Assembly (NCBI RefSeq): GCF_004295125.1
Contig: NZ_CP036170.1
Location: forward strand, 2,668,501 to 2,732,500
Reading direction: 5' to 3'
DNA length: 64,000 bases
Origin: [Clostridium] scindens ATCC 35704
Lineage (GTDB): Bacteria > Bacillota > Clostridia > Lachnospirales > Lachnospiraceae
This document shows, in pieces, positions 1-8,610 of the stretch (position 1 is its first letter; every line of letters starts with the position of its first letter). Both the position numbers and the translations under genes were made by a program. The notes beneath the pieces are model-generated. The model worked only from the letters and a program-made list of their open reading frames with translations. It searched no databases and was not told the origin of the DNA.

Positions 1-442
1 GCAGTGCTGGTTCTGAAATGGTGTGATTGAAGTTACTTAGAAGACCAGGATAAGTTCCGTATGAGCGGCATTTTCAACGATGTATATTTGCTGAATCGTC
101 CTAACCAGTGTATTTATGATTAATTATATTACGACGACGCATACAGACAAAAAGCAAAAAATCTGTATACGATTGTATTTGAAACGGAAAAAGAGGTCAT
201 CACAGACCGGGTGGGTATTCGTGAAATTCATATTGAGAATCGTGTAGTTTACTTCAATGGAAAACGATGAAGCAGCATAAAATGCTTCCGTCTATACGCA
301 GGAAGAACTGACGGTTTTATGCCTGGATTATGCACAAAACGGCATTGGATCAAACAGTTGCGGACCGGAACTGGCAGAGCAGTACAGATTAGACAGCAAA
401 GAGTTTGTATTTGGAATCAGGCTAATACCGTACAAAAATTGA
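1..442 (+). pseudogene. Remnant of GH2 beta-galactosidase (LacZ-like)
   Basis: Three stretches translate into recognisable GH2 beta-galactosidase sequence. In frame 1 there is [20 protein letters not shown] and then a segment ending RVGIREIHIENRVVYFNGK; in frame 2 at 305-442 there is the family's C-terminal block with LDYAQNGIGSNSCGPEL. Stops interrupt it: TGA at 28-30 in place of the Gly before SYLEDQ, TAA at 121-123, and TGA at 268-270. The central catalytic domain, which should be well over 1 kb, is missing, so this is a nonsense-mutated gene with a large internal deletion; its 5' end lies outside the window. It directly precedes a sugar symporter gene, the usual neighbour of a lactose or galactoside hydrolase, so it is probably the decayed half of a former sugar operon. 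Confidence 0.85.
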
Positions 443-471
443 TGATTTATAAGAAAAATGGGAGAAAAAAG

Positions 472-1833
472 ATGGAAGAAAAGAAATACTTAAAATGGTA
501 TAACAAAGTCGGATATGGTTCCGGAGATATTGCGGGAAATGTGGTATATGCATTCCTTTCCGCTTTTGTTATGATTTATCTTACCAATACAGTGGGGCTG
601 AACCCAGGTATTGTAGGTACATTGATTGCAGTTTCTAAACTTTTTGATGGAATAACAGATGTTTTCTTTGGTTCAATGATTGATAAAACCAAGAGCAGGA
701 TGGGAAAAGCCAGACCATGGATGCTTTATGGATACATTGGTTGTGCAGTTACATTGGCAGCGATTTTCGCAATCCCGACTGATCTTGGGGAATTTGCACA
801 GTATGCGTGGTTTTTCATTGCATATACGCTCCTTAATGCAGTATTCTATACAGCAAACAATATTGCTTATTCTGCACTGACCGCTTTGATTACAAAAAAC
901 AACAAAGAAAGAGTAGAGATGGGTTCTTATCGTTTTATATTTGCTTTTTCAACCAGCCTTTTGATTCAGTCTGTAACGCTTGCTTTTGTAGATAAACTTG
1001 GCGGAGGCGCAGATGGCTGGAGAGCGGCAGCTATTATCTATGCAATTCTTGGTTTGATTGTAAATACGATATCCGTACTGTCCGTAAAGGAATTACCGGA
1101 GGAAGAACTGAATGATGGTATGGAAAAAAATGATGATGAAAAGTATACACTTATAGATGCCGCAAAACTGTTATTCTCGAATAAGTATTATGTAATGATC
1201 TGTGCCACATACATTTTACAGCAGATTTATGTTGCCATGATTAATATGGGACTGTATTACATGATGTACATTCTGTTTAATAAAGAGTTATATCCAATAT
1301 TCTCTTGGGCAATTAATATTCCACTGATAATTGCATTGTTAATTACACCATCTCTGGTTGCGAAGTGGAAAGGAATGTATAAATTAAACCTGACCGGTTA
1401 TGTAGTTGGAACGATTGGTCGTGCATTAGTAGTTGTTGCAGCATATTTAGGCAGTGTAGAGTTGATGCTTGTATTTACAGCCGTTGCTGCATTTGGTACA
1501 GGTCCATGGCAGGGAGACATGAATGCTGTTATTGCAGAATGTTCGGAGTATACTTATCTGACAAAAAAGAAGCGTGTAGATGGAACGATGTATTCGTGTA
1601 CATCATTGGGTGTAAAACTTGGTGGTGGATTAGGAACGGCAATTTCAGGATGGCTTTTGGAATTCAGTGGATTCAGTGAAAAATTAACGATACAGCCGGA
1701 TTCTTGTATCCAGATGCTCCATATCATGTATTTGTGGATTCCATTTGTGATCACGCTGATTATTACGATTATCATGTCAAAAATGAAAGTCGAAAAAGCA
1801 AATACAGAATTAAAAACTCAAGAATTAAATTAG
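472..1833 (+). CDS. GPH-family sugar:cation symporter (MelB/XylP-like MFS)
   Basis: The 453-residue product starts MEEKKYLKWYNKVGYGSGD, the typical N-terminus of glycoside-pentoside-hexuronide carriers (MelB, LacS, XylP), and has the family loop KTKSRMGKARPW near residues 69-80 followed by a run of hydrophobic helices consistent with about 12 membrane spans. The family moves a sugar with Na+ or H+. The start at 472 is preferred because a purine-rich GGAGA ribosome site lies just upstream and the protein begins at the normal family position; an open frame extends 51 codons further upstream but there encodes out-of-frame beta-galactosidase sequence. Transcription ends at the hairpin at 1841-1875. 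Substrate is unknown; a galactoside is likely from the adjacent broken hydrolase. Confidence 0.88.
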   Translation: MEEKKYLKWYNKVGYGSGDIAGNVVYAFLSAFVMIYLTNTVGLNPGIVGTLIAVSKLFDGITDVFFGSMIDKTKSRMGKARPWMLYGYIGCAVTLAAIFAIPTDLGEFAQYAWFFIAYTLLNAVFYTANNIAYSALTALITKNNKERVEMGSYRFIFAFSTSLLIQSVTLAFVDKLGGGADGWRAAAIIYAILGLIVNTISVLSVKELPEEELNDGMEKNDDEKYTLIDAAKLLFSNKYYVMICATYILQQIYVAMINMGLYYMMYILFNKELYPIFSWAINIPLIIALLITPSLVAKWKGMYKLNLTGYVVGTIGRALVVVAAYLGSVELMLVFTAVAAFGTGPWQGDMNAVIAECSEYTYLTKKKRVDGTMYSCTSLGVKLGGGLGTAISGWLLEFSGFSEKLTIQPDSCIQMLHIMYLWIPFVITLIITIIMSKMKVEKANTELKTQELN

Positions 1834-1840
1834 TATAATA

Positions 1841-1875
1841 AAAACTGGCGATGTATAGATATACCGCCAGTTTTT
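1841..1875. terminator. Bidirectional intrinsic terminator
   Basis: Inverted repeat ACTGGCG (1844-1850) and CGCCAGT (1865-1871) with a 14-base loop, an A-run on the left and a T-run on the right. It sits between the convergent symporter and blaR1 genes and can serve both. Confidence 0.8.
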
Positions 1876-1886
1876 ATGTCTGTTAT

Positions 1887-3677
1887 TTAAGAAAAGATAG
1901 AATTTAGTATCTCTATGGTTATTTCGGAGGCAGTGCTGCCGGTAGCATTATCAGCATTCTGCAAGTTTGTCGCAAAGCAGTAAACTCGTTCGCCGTGTTC
2001 AATAAAGCCGATAAACCACCCATTTGAATTTTGCCCGTTAACAACTCCTGTACCGGTTTTTCCATATAATCTTCCGATGGAGATATTAGAAATAAATAAA
2101 GAATTTTTTATTGCCTGTATATTCTCTTCTTTAAAATTCCATTTGTTTTTCAGCAGATTTGATAAAAGCATCACTTGTTCTACTGGGGATATCTTTAAGG
2201 AAGATTCTGCCCAATAATAGTTAATATCAGCAGTCAGATCGCAGTTTCCATAAGAAATTTTCTTATAATAGGAATAGAGTTTCTGATATCCTAACTGTAT
2301 ATCCAGGTTTTGAAAATACCAGTTTACGGAATTTTGCATGGCAGTTGCAAGGGTTTGATCTTTATTCCATGTATCAAAAGAATAAGTAGTTCCGTCCCAT
2401 TCTCGATTGGAAGCATCGTAATGGATGATGCCTTCTTCCAATGCAAAGAGTCCGCTATATATTTTAAACGTAGAATCAGGAGAGATACGTTTGGTGCTTA
2501 ATTCCTGATTGTATATTTGATATTGACCGCTAGATGTATCATATAAGATGAATGTTCCGTCCGTTCCTTTGAAATAGGAGGACAGATCCATAGTTTCTAC
2601 ATTTTGAGATTGAAAATCATAGGAGACATCATGCGCAGCGTAAACGGTCAGCAAAGGGCTTATGCAATAGACAATTGTGCAAATCAATAGTAATAATGCG
2701 GCGCTTTTCCGTCTTTGTTTTGGAGTATTAGTTTTGTAGTTGGCAATTTCCTTTATCCGCTGAATCATTACTTTCTTTTCTCCGCCTAAACGTGATAGAG
2801 GGGAAAGAAAGGCGTTGTGCTGCATCCTCTGGGCATACTTGATTAATGTATAGCCATAATTTGTGGATTGGCTTTTTCCAACAATATGAATCACGGAACT
2901 ATCACAAGCAATTTCCCGATCTTTTTGTAATTCCCGGAATCCATACCAGATAAAAGGATTGAACCAATAAATAACTTGCAGGATACAGGTTATGTAATTC
3001 AATGCAGCATCTTTATGCCTATAATGCAGCAGTTCGTGCAAGAAAATAAACCGTACATCTTCATTCGACAAAAGTATGTCCATGTCTTGCGGAATAATAA
3101 CCTTTGGATGGAGCAGACCGTAGGATACCGGACTGGACATATTGCAGGAAGCATAGAGAGAAACCTTGCGTTTGATACGAAGTTCATTCAGGCATTCGGA
3201 ATATTGCCTATACAAATCGGGTTCATTTTCTTTCGATATTAAATACGCAGACTTTCTGATGGAATAAATTTTTATAATGTTATATGCAAAATATAATATG
3301 GTTATCAAACAGCCGATGATCCATATAGGAATGAAGATGCTGTTTAACTGATTCAGGGCAGAACTGCCATATGATGCTGCAAAATCAGATATACCCAACT
3401 GAGTAGGCAAAGCCGCATTGTCTAACGGTTTCATAGAGCTTCCAAGCGTATTAGCAGCCTCTGGGTAGAATAAATATTGTATCCTTTGCAGCAGCGAAGC
3501 AGGAGTAATGCTTTTAAGAGGTATAAAGGGAATTATCGCTGCACAGACAAAAATATACCATAGATGATATTGGCTGCTTATAGTAAGATGCTTTTTTAAA
3601 ATCTTTTTCACTAAGAGTATCAATCCCAGCAAAATAATAATTACAAGATTACACAATAGAAAATGTATTGCAAACAT
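1887..3677 (-). CDS. blaR1: BlaR1/MecR1-type beta-lactam sensor and zinc protease
   Basis: A 596-residue integral membrane signal transducer. The N-terminal half has several hydrophobic spans and an M56-type zinc-protease motif HELLH (His214, Glu215, His218). The C-terminal half is a penicillin-recognising domain with PDSTFK (Ser402 is the acylation serine, Lys405) and a GKTGTG motif near residue 555, as in class D beta-lactamases and BlaR1. In the known family, acylation by a beta-lactam outside the cell activates the cytoplasmic protease, which leads to loss of the BlaI repressor. It lies 5 bases downstream of blaI on the same strand and is almost certainly co-transcribed with it. All key residues are present, so it appears functional. 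No beta-lactamase gene is next to it. Confidence 0.93.
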   Translation of the reverse strand: MFAIHFLLCNLVIIILLGLILLVKKILKKHLTISSQYHLWYIFVCAAIIPFIPLKSITPASLLQRIQYLFYPEAANTLGSSMKPLDNAALPTQLGISDFAASYGSSALNQLNSIFIPIWIIGCLITILYFAYNIIKIYSIRKSAYLISKENEPDLYRQYSECLNELRIKRKVSLYASCNMSSPVSYGLLHPKVIIPQDMDILLSNEDVRFIFLHELLHYRHKDAALNYITCILQVIYWFNPFIWYGFRELQKDREIACDSSVIHIVGKSQSTNYGYTLIKYAQRMQHNAFLSPLSRLGGEKKVMIQRIKEIANYKTNTPKQRRKSAALLLLICTIVYCISPLLTVYAAHDVSYDFQSQNVETMDLSSYFKGTDGTFILYDTSSGQYQIYNQELSTKRISPDSTFKIYSGLFALEEGIIHYDASNREWDGTTYSFDTWNKDQTLATAMQNSVNWYFQNLDIQLGYQKLYSYYKKISYGNCDLTADINYYWAESSLKISPVEQVMLLSNLLKNKWNFKEENIQAIKNSLFISNISIGRLYGKTGTGVVNGQNSNGWFIGFIEHGERVYCFATNLQNADNATGSTASEITIEILNSIFS

Positions 3678-3682
3678 CAGAT

Positions 3683-4066
3683 TTAATCACCACCATTCAA
3701 TTTTGAATCAAGCAAATGGTACATATTTCTTAAATCTTGATCAGATAACTGTGCGTTTGATAGCAGTGATGACAATAGTGGGGCTGCCTCGCCATTATAA
3801 AAACGCGTTAAAAATGAGCGATTTTCCTGTAATAAATATTTGCTTTTCGAGATGATAGGAAAGTAGTAATACATGCGCCCTCTTTGTTCATAAGATATGA
3901 CATGTTTTGAGACTAAACGGGATAATAAGGTATGAACCGTTTTGGAACTCCAGTTATGAACAGAAGGTACTTTTGCACAGATATCATTCGTACTGATAGG
4001 AGAATCCTCCCATACAATTTTCATGATTTCATATTCAGCTTCTGAAATTTGAGGTAATTTTTCCAT
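3683..4066 (-). CDS. blaI: BlaI/MecI-type transcriptional repressor
   Basis: A 127-residue winged-helix repressor: the N-terminal half (LPQISEAEYEIMKIVWEDSP, then SSKTVHTLLSRLVSK) is the family's DNA-binding domain, and the C-terminal part is the dimerisation region. In the family this protein binds TACTA/TAGTA-type dyads and is removed after BlaR1 senses a beta-lactam. ATG at 4064-4066 is preceded by an AAGGAG site at 4075-4080. It is first in a two-gene operon with blaR1 and is probably autoregulated through the dyad at 4086-4100. Confidence 0.93.
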   Translation of the reverse strand: MEKLPQISEAEYEIMKIVWEDSPISTNDICAKVPSVHNWSSKTVHTLLSRLVSKHVISYEQRGRMYYYFPIISKSKYLLQENRSFLTRFYNGEAAPLLSSLLSNAQLSDQDLRNMYHLLDSKLNGGD

Positions 4067-4085
4067 GCTTTATGCTCCTTTAATC

Positions 4086-4128
4086 TTACTTTTGTAGTAA
4101 TTATAAAAGATAGAGCTGCAAACGTCAA
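4086..4128 (-). promoter_or_regulatory. Promoter and candidate BlaI operator of blaI-blaR1
   Basis: On the minus strand, a -35 TTGACG (4123-4128), a 17-base spacer and a perfect -10 TATAAT (4100-4105) form a strong sigma-A promoter. Directly downstream is the dyad TTACT-N5-AGTAA (4086-4100), which contains the TACTAC half-site typical of bla/mec operators and would block the polymerase if occupied. Confidence 0.8.
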
Positions 4129-4136
4129 GAATCCTA

Positions 4137-4498
4137 TTGACAAAAAGTCGTGAAGGGTACATAATATTATGCACTACGTACGTAAGACTAATGTTCGGGC
4201 AATGGCTTTATAAGAACAAGAAGATGTATGAGGATCTGAAGGTCTGGCTCCCTGAGTTTCACAAAACAGGGGCAAAATTGTTCGTCCAGCTGACGGCCGG
4301 ATTTGGCCGGTCTTTTACGATCACCTTCCAGATAGATGACGGTGGAGGAAATCCATGAATTTGTAGTGGCTTTCGTCAAATGCGCGAAACTGCTGCAGGA
4401 GGCAGATGGAAGTGCTGAATATCGAAGTCCATCTGGGTGAAGCGGTCAGGGATATGGCGCAGTTTGGCAATGACCCGGTGATTGTCGCCACGGAATAG
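4137..4498 (+). pseudogene. Remnant of old-yellow-enzyme / 2-enoate reductase family gene
   Basis: The segment at 4215-4310 translates to LPEFHKTGAKLFVQLTAGFG, the conserved flavin-domain block of the NADH:flavin oxidoreductase/2-enoate reductase family (the family of BaiCD/BaiH and dienoyl-CoA reductase). After a frame change, 4410-4498 gives IEVHLGEAVRDMAQFGNDPV followed by IVATE and a stop, which resembles the distal FAD/NAD-binding domain of the same family. The intervening several hundred residues are missing. It is therefore a deleted, frameshifted remnant and not an expressed gene. The fragment is too short to assign a substrate. Confidence 0.65.
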
Positions 4499-4572
4499 CC
4501 ATATGGTTATGTTAACATGATAAGCAATCAAAATGATAAGGAATGAAATAGACAGAATAGATCAAGAGGAAA

Positions 4573-5412
4573 GTGGAGTCAGAACAGATGATAGGCATAG
4601 AAGAAGTAATGCAAAGAATCAGTCTTCCGGAAGGGGCAAGAAAAATCGTACGGCATATGGAACTGACGCAGAATGAGTTTGACGCATGGAGGATGTTGTT
4701 CTATGAAGATATGGAGGAATTCCTTGCGCATTGGAATCAGCTGCCGGACAAGTATGCGTGGGCGCTGGGATTATACATCCGTCTTGCGGCCGAAGTACAT
4801 GACAGATATCGTGAGAAGGGGATTGAAGAGTGCATTTATGACCAGACCTTCTATGATATTACAATCTGGTGCAAAGAATGCTATCGGAAGCATGGCGTGT
4901 ATGGGCTGGAAGAACTTTGGTGGCTGGGTCAGTCCGTGAAGATGAAACTCTTTCGACTGGGAAGACTTCAGTTTGAGCCTGTTGTCATAAAAGAGTTCTT
5001 GCAAGGAAAGGATAGAACCATAGCGGCAGGAACACATGTCTTGAATGTGCATATTCCTGCAGGGGTTCCTTTGAAATATGAGGAATGCGAAGAATCCTTT
5101 GCGTGGTCCACACGATTCTTTGAAGGAGGATATGAGGCATATATCTGTGAATCCTGGCTGATGTCGCCTCATCTTAGGGAAATGCTGCCATCAGACAGCA
5201 ATATCATAAGATTTCAGGAGATGTTCGAAGTCGTCAAGGTGCACTATGATTATCCGCAGGCAGAGCAGAGGATATTCGGGGATGTGCTGGAAGATAAGGA
5301 GAGATATCCGGAAGATACCTCCCTTAGAAGAGCAGCAAAACAGTATTTGATGAGTGGAAAAGATATAGGGATCGGAATTGGAGTTATAGATGTTATCTAT
5401 AAGAATATATAG
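4573..5412 (+). CDS. Acyltransferase-like protein (NAT_N/GNAT_C domain type)
   Basis: A 279-residue soluble protein. From memory it matches the two-domain family in which an N-terminal helical acyltransferase-associated domain (roughly residues 1-125) is followed by a GNAT-like C-terminal domain (roughly 130-275) carrying LNVHIPAGVPL and the CESWLMSPHLREMLPSDSNI block. Proteins of this type are common beside carbohydrate genes in gut Firmicutes; the acyl acceptor is not known. Start: GTG at 4573 follows AAGAGGA closely; ATG at 4588 (MIGIEEVMQ...) behind GTGGAG is an equally plausible start. It is followed by a separate promoter for the sugar ABC genes, so it may be a separate transcript. Confidence 0.6.
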   Translation: MESEQMIGIEEVMQRISLPEGARKIVRHMELTQNEFDAWRMLFYEDMEEFLAHWNQLPDKYAWALGLYIRLAAEVHDRYREKGIEECIYDQTFYDITIWCKECYRKHGVYGLEELWWLGQSVKMKLFRLGRLQFEPVVIKEFLQGKDRTIAAGTHVLNVHIPAGVPLKYEECEESFAWSTRFFEGGYEAYICESWLMSPHLREMLPSDSNIIRFQEMFEVVKVHYDYPQAEQRIFGDVLEDKERYPEDTSLRRAAKQYLMSGKDIGIGIGVIDVIYKNI

Positions 5413-5421
5413 ATTATCAAT

Positions 5422-5450
5422 TTGTTCGATTTTGCGGTATCATATATAAT
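5422..5450 (+). promoter_or_regulatory. Sigma-A promoter of the sugar ABC operon
   Basis: TTGTTC (5422-5427), 17 bases, TATAAT (5445-5450), followed 40 bases later by the ribosome site AGGAGAGGG and the ATG of the binding-protein gene at 5490. Confidence 0.6.
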
Positions 5451-5489
5451 GTCTTATAGACAAAAGAATATATAGGAGAGGGAAATCTT

Positions 5490-6794
5490 ATGAAAAAGAA
5501 GCTGTTAAGCGTATTGTTATGTGCCGCTATGGTTGGCTCTCTTGCCGCCGGATGCGGATCAAAGGAGGACAAAAAGGATGCCTCGAATGGAGATGGGAAG
5601 ACGGTACTTACATTCTGGTGCCATGATAATGCTCCATGGGTAAAGGCTTACAAAGAGATGGGCAAGAAGTTCGAGAAAGCAAATCCGGATTATAAGGTAG
5701 AGGTGCAGGAGTACCCCTTCGAAGTCTACAATGACAAGATTCAGACCGCATTGACTTCCAGTACATCCGGCCCTGATATCATAGCGGTATGGGGAGGCCT
5801 GGCGCCTTCATTCATCCAGTCAGACGCCTTGTCCGAAGTGCCGGAGGACCTTTCCAAGGAATTAGAAGAAGATTATCTGGCGCCAACGGTTGGCATCTAT
5901 CAGAAGGAAGGCAAGTATTATGGCGTTCCGATGGAATTCAATCTGGAATATGGCGGAATGATTGTTAATAAGAAACTATTTGATGATGCGGGAATCTCAT
6001 ACCCAAAGACTTGGGAAGACCTTCGCAAGGTATCCAAGGAAGTAGCCAAGCAAAATGGCGAGGTTGTAGAGATGAAGGGCTTCGAGATGATTGATACGGA
6101 TGCGCTGATTTGTAACTATCTTGCAATGATCCTTCAGCAGGGAGGCCAGTATCTGCAGGAAGATGAATCAATTAATTTTGCTACGCCGGAAGGCATCAAG
6201 GCAATGGAAGAGATTCTGAGTATGGTGAAGGACGGCGAATGCGATCTGGACAACCTGACTGCCGGAGAATATTGCTACAACGACGTATATCAGGATAAGG
6301 GCTACATGTCTTCTGTCGGCTCCTGGGCAATCGGCGAGGGAACAGATTCCTATGATCTGACATATGGAGAAGACTTCGAATATGTGCCGGTACCGCAGTA
6401 CGGCGAACAGATGGCATTTGCATCTGAGACAGGATGGGGAATCATGGTTCCGGATAACGGAAAGAACAAAGACGCAGCCTGGGAATTTGTCAAGTTCTTC
6501 AGCGAGCCGGAGAATCTGGTACAGCATAATATAGCATGCAACCAGCTTCCGCCGAGAAAATCCTTGCTGGACAGCGAAGAGTATAAGGAGGCAATGCCGA
6601 ATGTAGCGTTCCTGCTGGATATTCTTCCTAGCGGACAGTGGATGGGGCCTTATAATACCTCCGATATGCGTGAGATCTTCGACCAGATGTTTATCGGGCT
6701 TTGCCAGTCCGACAATCCGGATATCGAAGGAGCGTTAAAAGAAGCGTCTGAGAAGATAACAGAGGAATGCCAGATAGGCTATTCGATGGATTAA
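5490..6794 (+). CDS. Sugar ABC transporter substrate-binding lipoprotein
   Basis: A 434-residue extracellular solute-binding protein of family 1 (MalE/UgpB-like). It starts with a lipoprotein signal peptide, KKK then a hydrophobic stretch ending LAAGC, with Cys22 as the lipidation residue, followed by an acidic/lysine-rich linker. The mature part has the family blocks LTFWCHDNAPW, GPDIIAVWGG and a C-terminal ETGWGIMVP...AAWEFVKFFS block. It would capture an oligosaccharide or glycan fragment for the two permeases that follow. No ATPase gene is in the cluster, which is normal for carbohydrate importers of this type that share an MsmX-like ATPase. The downstream GH123-like gene suggests a GalNAc-containing or related ligand, but this is inference. 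Confidence 0.92.
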   Translation: MKKKLLSVLLCAAMVGSLAAGCGSKEDKKDASNGDGKTVLTFWCHDNAPWVKAYKEMGKKFEKANPDYKVEVQEYPFEVYNDKIQTALTSSTSGPDIIAVWGGLAPSFIQSDALSEVPEDLSKELEEDYLAPTVGIYQKEGKYYGVPMEFNLEYGGMIVNKKLFDDAGISYPKTWEDLRKVSKEVAKQNGEVVEMKGFEMIDTDALICNYLAMILQQGGQYLQEDESINFATPEGIKAMEEILSMVKDGECDLDNLTAGEYCYNDVYQDKGYMSSVGSWAIGEGTDSYDLTYGEDFEYVPVPQYGEQMAFASETGWGIMVPDNGKNKDAAWEFVKFFSEPENLVQHNIACNQLPPRKSLLDSEEYKEAMPNVAFLLDILPSGQWMGPYNTSDMREIFDQMFIGLCQSDNPDIEGALKEASEKITEECQIGYSMD

Positions 6795-6863
6795 TACATG
6801 AGAGGCAGGGAATTCTTTGGGGGGATTCTCTGCCCCTTTCATATGACGGAAGGAAATGAACCA

Positions 6864-7742
6864 ATGAAAAATAATCGTTTTGTGGCTGCAGTACTGATTC
6901 CCGGATTCGTTTTTATGCTTATCTTTGCAGTCTTTCCGGTGGCGTATGGCCTGGGAATATCGTTCTATGACTATAACCCTGCCAGCACGCACAATCTGTT
7001 TCTGGGTATAGAGAACTATAAAAGGCTGATCCAGGATGAGACGTTCTGGAAAGCGGTGCGAAATACCGTCTTTTTCTGTGTGGCTGCCGTGGCTGGAAAT
7101 ATTGTGATCACGCTGTTTCTTGCGAAAATCATCTCCGTGCTTCCATCCAAAAGATTAAAGACTCTTTTCCGGACGCTCCTATTTATCCCATGTATCGCGC
7201 CGATGGTAGGAACCTCTATGGTATGGAAGTATGGAATCGTAGGAACGGATGGGGGTACGATCAATCAAATTCTTGCATTCTTCGGAAGGAGCCCGAAGAA
7301 CTGGCTTTTGACTACGCTTCCGCTCATGATCATCATTATCGTTTATACGCTGTGGGCGGATATCGGATACAACGTGGTACTATTTACTGCAGGAATCGAG
7401 AGCGTGCCAAAGGAGTTCGATGAGGCGGCTGCCATAGACGGCGCAGGCCCAATCCGCAGATTTATCTCAATCAAGCTGCCTCTGATGGGGCGTACGTTTG
7501 CGTTTGTGACCATTATGACAATGGCCAACTATTTCCAGATGTTTGCGCAGTTCCGCATATTTGCAGCCAAGGGTGGGATCGATAATTCTGCAATGGTGCT
7601 TACGAACTATATCTTTAAGACCAGTTTCTTAAGTTTTGACATGGGATATGCCTCTGCGATCGCAACCGCGTTATTCCTGATCGTATTCCTAGTCGCCCTG
7701 GTACAGAATAAGATGATGCGTTCAGATTGGAGTTATGAATGA
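6864..7742 (+). CDS. Sugar ABC transporter permease (MalF/UgpA-like)
   Basis: A 292-residue membrane protein with about six spans and the cytoplasmic EAA loop (EAAAIDGAGPIRRFISIKLP) that docks the ATPase. ATG at 6864 follows GGAAGG and gives the standard family length; the open frame extends 22 codons upstream without a ribosome site. It follows the binding-protein gene by about 70 bases and overlaps the next permease by ATGA, so the two channel subunits are translationally coupled. Confidence 0.92.
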   Translation: MKNNRFVAAVLIPGFVFMLIFAVFPVAYGLGISFYDYNPASTHNLFLGIENYKRLIQDETFWKAVRNTVFFCVAAVAGNIVITLFLAKIISVLPSKRLKTLFRTLLFIPCIAPMVGTSMVWKYGIVGTDGGTINQILAFFGRSPKNWLLTTLPLMIIIIVYTLWADIGYNVVLFTAGIESVPKEFDEAAAIDGAGPIRRFISIKLPLMGRTFAFVTIMTMANYFQMFAQFRIFAAKGGIDNSAMVLTNYIFKTSFLSFDMGYASAIATALFLIVFLVALVQNKMMRSDWSYE

Positions 7743-8575
7743 TGAAGAGAAGAAAGAACGTGTATAAAAGGTATCATTACTTGATTATTGCATTTATGAG
7801 CGTGTTTTCCGTGATTATGATGTACCCCATGGCATGGATGCTGGTGACTTCCTTTAAAAGCAATGCGGACATTCATAAGAATAAGGAGAAATTCTTTCCG
7901 GCAGAGTGGACTGTGGAAGGCTACCGCAGCGCTTTTGAAAAGGCGCCGATTGGAGACTGGCTTGTCAACAGCATCGTGATAACAGCTGTGATTACCTTTG
8001 CCGTAATCCTTACCAGTACATTGATTGGATATGTGTTTGCAAAATACGAGTTTAAGTTTAAAAGATCCCTGTTTCTTCTAATGCTGGCGACAATGATGGT
8101 TCCGCCCCAGGTGACGATGATACCAAGATACCTGATGATCCAGAAGATGCATCTGTTCAATACGAGATGGGCGCTGATCGTGCCCGGGCTGGTAAGCGCG
8201 TTTGCCATCTATCTGGCCAGGCAGTTTATCACGGATGTGCCGGACAGCCTGTGCGAGGCGGCTAAGATGGACGGAGCAGGGCCGCTTAGAATCTATTGGA
8301 GCGTGATCCTGCCGAATATCAAGCCAGCGATCGGCTCAATCGGAATCTTTACCGCCATGGCAAACTGGAATGATTATCTGAATCCGCTTCTGATGCTCAA
8401 CGATATCGATAAGATGACGCTTCCGCTTGGCCTGGTGATGTTTGACAGCCAGCGTTCGGTGGATCTGGCGGCGACCATGGCCGCGGCTGCCATGATCATG
8501 ATGCCGATGATTCTTATATTCGTCTTGTTCCAAAGACAGTTTATCAAGGGAATGACCATGAGCGGCATAAAATAA
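7739..8575 (+). CDS. Sugar ABC transporter permease (MalG/UgpE-like)
   Basis: A 278-residue second channel subunit with about six spans and the EAA loop EAAKMDGAGPLRIYWSVILP. It starts at ATG 7739 inside the stop codon of the first permease (ATGA overlap). The family-typical C-terminus FQRQFIKGMTMSGIK is intact. It works with the preceding permease and an unlinked ATPase to import the bound sugar. Confidence 0.92.
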   Translation: MMKRRKNVYKRYHYLIIAFMSVFSVIMMYPMAWMLVTSFKSNADIHKNKEKFFPAEWTVEGYRSAFEKAPIGDWLVNSIVITAVITFAVILTSTLIGYVFAKYEFKFKRSLFLLMLATMMVPPQVTMIPRYLMIQKMHLFNTRWALIVPGLVSAFAIYLARQFITDVPDSLCEAAKMDGAGPLRIYWSVILPNIKPAIGSIGIFTAMANWNDYLNPLLMLNDIDKMTLPLGLVMFDSQRSVDLAATMAAAAMIMMPMILIFVLFQRQFIKGMTMSGIK

Positions 8576-8610
8576 AGCACGTGCGATTAGTAAATGAGAG
8601 GTAAATCAGA

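Noticed and set aside
319-471. N-terminal 51-codon extension of the symporter gene
   Set aside because: This stretch is the out-of-frame reading of the beta-galactosidase C-terminal remnant; the family start and ribosome site are at 472.
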